From VMCP01 sp965655465 (GTDB taxonomy: Bacteria; Bacteroidota; Bacteroidia; NS11-12g; UBA955): a DNA stretch of 19,891 bases. Location: assembly GCA_965655465.1 (NCBI GenBank), contig CBFHGY010000038.1, positions 1-19,891 of the forward strand. Direction: 5' to 3'. The position numbers and the translations under genes are program-made. The stretch's first letter is position 1. Each line of letters begins with the position of its first letter. The notes under the pieces were generated by a model. It was given only the letters and a program-made list of their open reading frames with translations, made no database searches and was not told the DNA's origin. This document shows, piece by piece, positions 14,752 through 19,891 of this stretch.

Positions 14752-15291
14752 TTAAGGTTGTATAAATTCTGCAAAAATTTCATATTCACGAGCAGCAGCC
14801 CAAGCCGCATCTTCCTTCATTTTAATGCGATACCCTTTCATGGGTTGATAGGTCATTTCAAAATTTCGATCAATTAAAACACTCTTTTTTTGAATTTGCC
14901 AGGTAATCAATTGAATCTGACCATCTACCCGGGTTTCTTCCCAAAATTGCAAGGAAGAGGTAGAATCTTTGGCACTCAAGCGACGAATTTCAAAACGTCC
15001 AGAGGTATCCACCGCAAATTGATAATGGGCTGTATCAGCAATTTGGGGATTCTCGGCATTTAAAAAACCGCGCAATTCCCGTTCCCAAAGTTGGGAATTC
15101 ATCGTATCCAAACGCTCTTGTTGAACATCCTCTCCCTCACTTGTATGTCGAATCAAACCATATTTTTTTGCCGTTAAAAGATCTATTTGAGATTCGAAAT
15201 ACTGGGTGTAAAACGACTTTTCTGCTTTTGGATTAGAAGGTTTACAAGCGACCATAAAGCCAATTGCAAAAACATATAATAATTTACGCAT
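14752..15291 (-). CDS. Small putative lipoprotein of unknown function
   Basis: 179 residues. The N-terminus MRKLLYVFAIGFMVACKPSN is a lipoprotein signal, with the lipidated residue Cys16 preceded by MVA; the KPS after it gives no clear sorting signal. The mature part has mixed beta/charged composition with FYTQYFESQIDLLTAKKYG, an RFEIRRLS strand, QLITWQIQKKSVLIDRNFEMTY and a C-terminal YEIFAEFIQP. I do not recognise the family, although small lipoproteins of this shape are common in Bacteroidota. The ATG overlaps the end of gpmI by eight bases (ATGCGTAA), so the two are translationally coupled. The coupling to a glycolytic gene is positional and does not by itself indicate function. Confidence 0.75.
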   Translation of the reverse strand: MRKLLYVFAIGFMVACKPSNPKAEKSFYTQYFESQIDLLTAKKYGLIRHTSEGEDVQQERLDTMNSQLWERELRGFLNAENPQIADTAHYQFAVDTSGRFEIRRLSAKDSTSSLQFWEETRVDGQIQLITWQIQKKSVLIDRNFEMTYQPMKGYRIKMKEDAAWAAAREYEIFAEFIQP

Positions 15292-16801
15292 GCAATAAAG
15301 AATTACCCGTCATTTCTTTAGGTTGTTTCAATCCCATCAATTGTATAATACTGGGAGCAACATCCGCTAAAATGCCAGACTCTAGTTTATAATCAGAGTT
15401 ATGGGTAACTAGCCAAACAGGAACCGGATTCGTAGAATGTGCCGTATTCGGCGACCCGTCTGGATTTAGAGCCATATCTGCATTGCCGTGATCGGCAATA
15501 ATCATGATTTGATAATCTAATTTCATGAGCGATTCTACCAAACGTTCTAAACACGTATCAACGGTTTCCACTGCTTTAATTATGGCTTCGTAAACTCCGG
15601 TATGACCAACCATATCGGCATTTGCATAATTCAAACACACAAAATCTGGTTGCTCTACACTGATATACTCAAGACATTTATCGGTTAACTCAGGTGCGCT
15701 CATTTCAGGCATTAAATCGTAGGTAGCTACTTTGGGAGAAGCCGCCATAATACGATGCTCTCCCGTATAACATTCTTCACGTCCGCCTGAGAAAAAGAAG
15801 GTCACATGCGGATATTTCTCAGTTTCTGCAGCCCGTAATTGGGTTTTTCCAGCCTCAGAAATCACTTCCCCTAAAGTCCAATTCAAGTTCTCATTATCAA
15901 ATAAAATCCCTTTAATTTTAAAGGTTTCGTCATATTGGGTAAACGTATAGAAATCCAATTTCAACGGTTTCATACCAAATTCAGGGAAGGCTTCTTGGGT
16001 GAGTACCCGCGTTATTTGTCTACCTCTATCGGTCCTGAAATTGAAACATAAAACAGAATCGCCCTCTTGAATCCGCCCGTTCTCAGAAGCTCCTATTTTC
16101 AATGCAGTCATAAATTCATCGGTGATACCTGCATCGTATTGAGCAGAAACGGCCTCCAAAACATCCTCACAAACAAGACCTTCACCATGCACCATGAGAT
16201 CGTAGGCCTTTTTCACCCGCTCCCATCTTTGGTCACGGTCCATGGCGAAATAACGCCCAATTACCGAGCTCAATTGAATTCGCTCATCGTCTAATTCAAG
16301 TAGAAGTTGCCTCAAATAATCTAAACCGCTCTGCGGATCGGTGTCTCTGCCATCTAAAAATGCATGTATATATACTTTGGGAACTTGGGACTGTTTCAAG
16401 CTACGTACCAAACCAATTAAGTGATCTATATGTGCATGTACCCCACCATCGGATACCAATCCGATTAAATGCAAGGGCTTCTGATCGCGCACGCAGCGAT
16501 CGGTAATTTCTTGCCATTGCGGCACGGCGTTCAAGGTATTTCCCTCGAAAACACGATTTATTTTGGCTAACATTTGCCATACCACACGACCTGCTCCGAT
16601 ATTCATATGACCTACTTCTGAATTCCCCATTTGTCCTGGGGGAAGCCCCACATGCTCGCCGTCGGTGCGCAACTGCGCATGTGGAAATTTCTCGTTCAAT
16701 GAATCGGTGAAGGGGGTGTTTGCATTAAAAACCGCATCAGATTGGGAGCGATTGCCAATTCCCCAACCATCCAATATAACCAAAGCCGCTTTTTTCGACA
16801 T
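15284..16801 (-). CDS. gpmI: 2,3-bisphosphoglycerate-independent phosphoglycerate mutase
   Basis: Interconverts 3- and 2-phosphoglycerate in glycolysis and gluconeogenesis, using a manganese-dependent phosphoserine mechanism. 505 residues, normal for GpmI. Visible motifs are LVILDGWGIGN with metal ligand Asp11, GQMGNSEVGHMNIGAGR with catalytic Ser61, DGGVHAHIDHL, HAFLDGRDTDPQSG, CFNFRTDRGRQ, the phosphatase-domain NYANADMVGHTG, IADHGNADM and NTAHSTNPVP. The start is ATG 16801 (MSKKAALVILDGWG); the frame is open to 16879, but those residues lie in the divergent promoter region. A perfect -7 box sits six bases upstream. It is the first gene of the minus-strand run that continues into the lipoprotein, aldehyde dehydrogenase, thiL and aspS. 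Confidence 0.97.
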   Translation of the reverse strand: MSKKAALVILDGWGIGNRSQSDAVFNANTPFTDSLNEKFPHAQLRTDGEHVGLPPGQMGNSEVGHMNIGAGRVVWQMLAKINRVFEGNTLNAVPQWQEITDRCVRDQKPLHLIGLVSDGGVHAHIDHLIGLVRSLKQSQVPKVYIHAFLDGRDTDPQSGLDYLRQLLLELDDERIQLSSVIGRYFAMDRDQRWERVKKAYDLMVHGEGLVCEDVLEAVSAQYDAGITDEFMTALKIGASENGRIQEGDSVLCFNFRTDRGRQITRVLTQEAFPEFGMKPLKLDFYTFTQYDETFKIKGILFDNENLNWTLGEVISEAGKTQLRAAETEKYPHVTFFFSGGREECYTGEHRIMAASPKVATYDLMPEMSAPELTDKCLEYISVEQPDFVCLNYANADMVGHTGVYEAIIKAVETVDTCLERLVESLMKLDYQIMIIADHGNADMALNPDGSPNTAHSTNPVPVWLVTHNSDYKLESGILADVAPSIIQLMGLKQPKEMTGNSLLHA

Positions 16802-16807
16802 AATATG

Positions 16808-16815
16808 CAAAAATA
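16808..16815 (-). promoter_or_regulatory. -7 promoter element of gpmI (TATTTTTG)
   Basis: A perfect TAnnTTTG on the minus strand, six bases before the gpmI ATG (16799-16801). It lies back to back with the plus-strand promoter of the SPOR gene about 33 bases away. Confidence 0.55.
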
Positions 16816-16847
16816 CGCAAGCGCTGACGGAAACCCCGAAAAATAAC

Positions 16848-16855
16848 GATATTTG
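16848..16855 (+). promoter_or_regulatory. Near-consensus -7 element of the SPOR gene (GATATTTG)
   Basis: Matches TAnnTTTG except for G in the first position and ends three bases before the ATG at 16859. This close spacing would again give a leaderless transcript. Confidence 0.4.
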
Positions 16856-16858
16856 TAT

Positions 16859-17260
16859 ATGCTTTTGCGAAAATTGCAAATTTTAGGCCTTCTTTTCATC
16901 TTCTTTTGGGGGGGATCCCTTGAAGCTCAAGCCCTTACCCATATTAAGGAAGATGCTTCAGTTACAGCAATGCGCCGCAAAAGAGCCGATTACCGGGAAT
17001 CTTCTGAGTACCGTTTTGAAGGTTATTCCATTTTTGTGAATATTTTCAGTAACCGGAAAGAAGCCATCAAATTTGAAAAAGAATTCAATCATCGTTTTAA
17101 AGGCAATGCCCATTGCCAAATAATTTACGACGAACCTAATTTCAAAATTTATGCCGGCTCCTATACCCTGAAGGCCGAAGCAGAATACATATTGGCGAAA
17201 GTACGACAGGCGTATCCCAGTGCCAAAATCATTCGAATGCCTATGTCCATTCCCAATTAA
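16859..17260 (+). CDS. Small exported SPOR-domain protein
   Basis: 133 residues. The signal peptide is MLLRKLQILGLLFIFFWGGSLEA (cleavage expected before Q24). The mature part has a short basic stretch (MRRKRADYRESSEYR), then a SPOR-like domain from about residue 56: GYSIFVNIFSNRKEAIKFEKEF, then CQIIYDEPNFKIYAGSYTLKAEAEYILAKVR and a final strand AKIIRM. SPOR domains bind denuded peptidoglycan glycan strands, often at the division site; the FxIYAGSY...AEAEYIL pattern is the typical second half of the fold. The ATG at 16859 is preferred over the in-frame TTG at 16853, which overlaps the promoter box. It diverges from gpmI and is followed, without a clear terminator, by the fur promoter region. 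Confidence 0.82.
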   Translation: MLLRKLQILGLLFIFFWGGSLEAQALTHIKEDASVTAMRRKRADYRESSEYRFEGYSIFVNIFSNRKEAIKFEKEFNHRFKGNAHCQIIYDEPNFKIYAGSYTLKAEAEYILAKVRQAYPSAKIIRMPMSIPN

Positions 17261-17326
17261 ACCGCAAAACCTCCATTTTGTTAAGTTTCCGTTTATAAGT
17301 TATTCTCTTTTAAACGAATTATACCC

Positions 17327-17334
17327 TAATTTTG
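17327..17334 (+). promoter_or_regulatory. -7 promoter element of fur-purA (TAATTTTG)
   Basis: A perfect TAnnTTTG 22 bases before the fur ATG at 17357, giving a leader of roughly 15-20 bases. The stretch just upstream (17291-17325) is AT-rich; I could not make out a convincing Fur box in it. Confidence 0.55.
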
Positions 17335-17356
17335 CGATTTACTTCTGCCCAACGCA

Positions 17357-17860
17357 ATGAAAGCGGACCCCAAAATCAACAAAATCAAGGAAGAAGTACG
17401 TGAGATTTTTACGCGTTACTTAGAAGCCAACAAACAACGGAAAACGCCGGAGCGCTACGCCATACTGGATGAAATTTATTCGAGTAAGGAACATTTCGAT
17501 GTGGATGAGCTTTACGTAAAAATGAAAACCCGAAACTACCATGTAAGTAGGGCCACCGTTTACAATACCCTTGATTTGTTGGTAGAATCCGGATTGGTCA
17601 AAAAGCACCAATTCGGTCAAAATACCAGTCATTACGAACAGGCTTACGGCTATAAACAACACGATCACCTAATTTGCAATCATTGCAAAAAAGTAATGGA
17701 GTTTTGTGATCCACGCGTACAACAAATCAGCTCTACTATGGGCGGATTATTAAAATTCAACGTAAATAGCCATTCCCTTCATTTATATGGAGACCCTTTG
17801 ATAAACGATAACGGCGATTGCCAACAATGCCATATTAACATTTCTGAACAACCGAATTAA
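17357..17860 (+). CDS. fur: Fur-family transcriptional regulator
   Basis: Metal-sensing repressor, most likely the ferric uptake regulator, which binds DNA as a dimer when loaded with iron. 167 residues: N-terminal winged helix (about 12-95) with RKTPERYAILDEIY and the recognition helix VSRATVYNTLDLLVESGLV (63-81), then the dimerisation/metal domain with YGYKQHDHLIC. Two CxxC pairs, Cys107/Cys110 (ICNHCKK) and Cys155/Cys158 (CQQCH), form the structural zinc site usual for Fur and PerR. HSLHLYG (139-145) supplies further metal ligands. PerR or Zur cannot be fully excluded from sequence alone. The stop codon overlaps the purA start by one base (TAATG), so the two are coupled; fur-purA adjacency is common in Bacteroidota. 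Confidence 0.93.
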   Translation: MKADPKINKIKEEVREIFTRYLEANKQRKTPERYAILDEIYSSKEHFDVDELYVKMKTRNYHVSRATVYNTLDLLVESGLVKKHQFGQNTSHYEQAYGYKQHDHLICNHCKKVMEFCDPRVQQISSTMGGLLKFNVNSHSLHLYGDPLINDNGDCQQCHINISEQPN

Positions 17861-19305
17861 TGATAGACGTGATATTAGGCCTCCAGTGGGGCGATGAAGG
17901 AAAAGGTAAAATTGCCGATTATTTGACTCCTAAATACGACTTAGTCGCTCGATTTCAAGGGGGACCCAATGCCGGACATTCTTTAGAGTTTGAAGGAAAA
18001 AAGTTCGTATTAAATACCATTCCATCGGGCATTTTCCGACAGGAAACCTTAAATCTTATCGGCAACGGTGTGGTAATTGACCCGGTGCGTTTGATGGAAG
18101 AAATTGCTCGCATTAAAGAGGAATGTCCAAGTTACCGCGAACGTTTACTGGTTTCTAAAAAAGCGCATTTAATATTGCCCACTCATCGCATCTTAGATGC
18201 CGCATCTGAAGCGGCNNNNNNNNNNNNNNNNNNNNNNNNNNNNNNNNNNNNNNNNNNNNNNNNNNNNNNNNNNNNNNNNNNNNNNNNNNNNNNNNNNNNN
18301 NNNNNNNNNNNNNNNGAACGTTTACTGGTTTCTAAAAAAGCGCATTTAATATTGCCCACTCATCGCATCTTAGATGCCGCATCTGAAGCGGCGAAAGGCG
18401 ATGCCAAAATTGGCAGTACGTTAAGAGGTATCGGTCCAACCTATCGCGATAAAATAGGCCGCTCAGGCCTTCGCATTGGCGATATTTTAGAAGACGATTT
18501 CCAAGAGCGTTACGAAAATGTACGCAATGCCCATTTAGATCAAATTCAATTTTACGGATTTACCGATTTCAATATCCAAAACGATGAAACCCGCTTCTTC
18601 GAAGCCATTGCCTTCATTAAAACGTTGAAATTGGTAAATAGCGAATACGTAATCGATGATTATATCCGTGCAGGAAAGAAAATTCTTGCCGAAGGTGCTC
18701 AAGGCAGTTTACTCGATGTAGAATTTGGTACGTATCCTTTCGTTACTTCTAGCACCACACTTTCAGGAGGCGTTTGCTCCGGACTTGGCGCAGCGCCCAA
18801 GCACGTGCGCAAAGTATACGGTATTTTCAAAGCTTATTGCACACGCGTTGGATCCGGTCCATTCCCTACAGAATTGAACGACGAAACGGGTATGTTTTTA
18901 CGTACGAAAGGACATGAATTTGGTGCCACTACTGGTAGAGAACGTCGCACAGGTTGGCTAGATTTGGTGGCTTTAAAATATACCTGTATGTTAAACGGAG
19001 TTGATGAATTGATCATGATGAAAGGCGACGTTTTGAATGGAATGGATGAACTTAAAATCGCCACATCTTACAAAATAAAAGGAGAAATCACACAAGAATT
19101 CCCTTCAAATTTATGTTCTACCGAAGTAGAACCTATTTATGAAACGATGCCCGGCTGGAGCGAGAATGTAAATTTAGACCATGGCTTCGAAGCTATGGAC
19201 GAAACTTTTAAATCTTACGTGAATTTCATCGAATCCTATTTAGGCACCAAAATTTCGGTAATTTCTATGGGTCCAGGTCGCGACGAAACACTCGTTCGTT
19301 CTTAA
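17860..19305 (+). CDS. purA: Adenylosuccinate synthetase (contains an assembly gap)
   Basis: Condenses IMP and aspartate with GTP to make adenylosuccinate, the first committed step to AMP. Key motifs are GDEGKGK (11-17) with catalytic Asp12, GGPNAGH with His40, the IMP-binding region KIGSTLRGIGPTYRDKIGRSGLR, EGAQGSLLDVEFGTYPFVTSS, and TTGRERRTGWLDLVALKY. As given, the frame codes for 481 residues including 33 unknown ones and the first gap-flanking copy of a repeat. Removing the 100 N bases and one 77-base copy (177 bases, 59 codons) leaves a continuous 422-residue protein, which is normal for PurA, and reads smoothly from DAASEA into AKGDAKIGSTLRG. The gene is therefore intact in the organism. 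It begins on the last base of the fur stop codon. Confidence 0.95.
   Translation: MIDVILGLQWGDEGKGKIADYLTPKYDLVARFQGGPNAGHSLEFEGKKFVLNTIPSGIFRQETLNLIGNGVVIDPVRLMEEIARIKEECPSYRERLLVSKKAHLILPTHRILDAASEAXXXXXXXXXXXXXXXXXXXXXXXXXXXXXXXXXXERLLVSKKAHLILPTHRILDAASEAAKGDAKIGSTLRGIGPTYRDKIGRSGLRIGDILEDDFQERYENVRNAHLDQIQFYGFTDFNIQNDETRFFEAIAFIKTLKLVNSEYVIDDYIRAGKKILAEGAQGSLLDVEFGTYPFVTSSTTLSGGVCSGLGAAPKHVRKVYGIFKAYCTRVGSGPFPTELNDETGMFLRTKGHEFGATTGRERRTGWLDLVALKYTCMLNGVDELIMMKGDVLNGMDELKIATSYKIKGEITQEFPSNLCSTEVEPIYETMPGWSENVNLDHGFEAMDETFKSYVNFIESYLGTKISVISMGPGRDETLVRS
18139..18215 (+). repeat. Left copy of a 77-base exact duplication flanking the N gap
   Basis: Starts with gaacgtttactgg and ends with gaagcggc, directly against the first N. 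It is identical, base for base by eye, to 18316-18392. It is a contig end, not a biological repeat. Confidence 0.93.
18216..18315. other. Scaffold gap of exactly 100 N
   Basis: One hundred consecutive unknown bases inside purA. The round length suggests a placeholder of unknown size. The flanking duplication indicates that no sequence is missing and the true gap is negative (overlapping contig ends). Confidence 0.97.
18316..18392 (+). repeat. Right copy of the 77-base duplication flanking the N gap
   Basis: Identical to 18139-18215 and continues directly into the rest of purA (gaaaggcg). Collapsing the two copies restores a normal PurA reading frame. Confidence 0.93.
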
Positions 19306-19314
19306 TCTGCCCTT

Positions 19315-19891
19315 ATGAAAATTATTTGTGTTGGAAGAAATTACCTCAAGCATATTGAGGAATTGCACAATACCATCCCCGAGGAGCCTGTAATTTTCAT
19401 CAAGCCTGATACGGCATTATTGCGTAATAATGCGCCATTTTTTATTCCGGAATTCAGTAATGATGTGCATTATGAGGTTGAATTGGTGCTAAAAATACAA
19501 AAATTAGGCCGACATATTCCTGTAGAATTCGCAAGAGATTATATATCTGAAATTGCATTAGGTATCGATTTTACGGCTCGCGATAAGCAAGCAGAATTAA
19601 AATCAAAGGGCCTTCCTTGGGAAAAAGCCAAAGGGTTTGATCATTCGGCGGCGATCAGTACCTTCATTCCATGTCCAGAGGATTTAGGCACGATCAATTT
19701 TCGCTTAGAAAGGAACGGAGAAATCGTTCAAAAAGGCAACTCTCAACAAATGATACACAACATTCCCGAACTGATTTCTCATATTTCGGAATATTTCACC
19801 CTAAAAATTGGAGATTATATATACACCGGAACCCCCGAAGGGGTTGGTCCGGTGTGTCCTGGAGACCAACTCAAGGGATATATTGAAGACA
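19315..19891 (+). CDS. Fumarylacetoacetate hydrolase family protein, 3' end cut by the window
   Basis: 192 residues are visible, in frame to the window end; the family's short single-domain members are about 200 residues, so only the last few are missing. It begins MKIICVGRNYLKHIEEL, with the NYxxH pattern of the active-site His13. Metal-binding acidic residues are seen at Glu54 and Glu56 (HYEVELVLK) and Asp85 (GIDFTARD), and KGFDHSAAIS and YIYTGTPEGVGPVCPGD are typical of the FAH fold. Members act as hydrolases, decarboxylases or isomerases on 2-oxo acids such as acylpyruvates or oxaloacetate; which one applies cannot be told here. The ATG is nine bases after the purA stop, so it may be cotranscribed with fur-purA. 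Confidence 0.92.
   Translation, partial: MKIICVGRNYLKHIEELHNTIPEEPVIFIKPDTALLRNNAPFFIPEFSNDVHYEVELVLKIQKLGRHIPVEFARDYISEIALGIDFTARDKQAELKSKGLPWEKAKGFDHSAAISTFIPCPEDLGTINFRLERNGEIVQKGNSQQMIHNIPELISHISEYFTLKIGDYIYTGTPEGVGPVCPGDQLKGYIED

Noticed and set aside
18139..18392. A real internal duplication or tandem repeat in purA
   Set aside because: The copies end exactly at the N-run on both sides, are identical over 77 bases, and collapsing them gives a normal-length enzyme, so this is an assembly artefact.
1..19891. A new defence, mobile or secondary-metabolite system
   Set aside because: Nearly every gene belongs to a known core family, and I found no transposase, integrase, nuclease, toxin-antitoxin pair, direct-repeat array or clustered unknown genes that would support one.

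Overview
The window is a gene-dense chromosomal stretch of a member of the Bacteroidota, probably in or near the Flavobacteriales. Three things suggest this: many gene starts carry the Bacteroidota -7 promoter element TAnnTTTG and lack a Shine-Dalgarno sequence; fur is directly coupled to purA; and several proteins look like families known mainly from this phylum (a C-terminal lipoprotein-type fragment, a DUF7935-like membrane protein, a small secreted SPOR protein). It reads as core housekeeping DNA. I see no tRNA, rRNA, insertion sequence, phage gene, CRISPR array or recognisable defence system, and no gene-free stretch longer than about 200 bases.

Layout. 1-320: end of a probable secreted or lipoprotein gene whose last codons appear frameshifted. 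449-1546: gcvT, followed by a strong hairpin terminator. 1617-4379: a large exported protein of unknown function with a doubtful start, converging with one base to spare on a minus-strand pair, hesB/iscA-like (5628-6002) and a MacB/FtsX-type permease (4381-5622). Divergent from hesB is a plus-strand pair, a small membrane protein (6091-6621) and a methylmalonyl-CoA mutase family catalytic subunit without a B12 domain (6637-8181). Then come dnaA (8337-9773), with two inverted DnaA boxes upstream and a terminator downstream, and a diacylglycerol/undecaprenol kinase gene (9968-10345).

10383-10420 is a long hairpin between convergent units. From 16801 down to 10449 the minus strand carries a tight run: gpmI, a small lipoprotein, an aldehyde dehydrogenase of the 2-aminomuconate semialdehyde type, thiL and aspS, with an internal promoter before thiL. 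Divergent from gpmI is a small SPOR-domain protein (16859-17260). Next are fur (17357-17860), purA (17860-19305, overlapping fur by one base) and a fumarylacetoacetate hydrolase family gene cut by the window end (19315 onward).

The genes serve separate core functions: one-carbon metabolism, Fe-S assembly, acyl-CoA rearrangement, replication initiation, lipid carrier recycling, glycolysis, thiamine diphosphate, Asp-tRNA charging, iron regulation and AMP synthesis. The points most worth a second look are the TAnnTTTG boxes only 3-6 bases before start codons, which imply leaderless mRNAs; an assembly artefact inside purA, where a 100-N gap is flanked by an exact 77-base duplication; the likely frameshift at the left edge; and the 920-residue secreted protein of unknown function. 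I did not find convincing evidence of a new multi-gene system.
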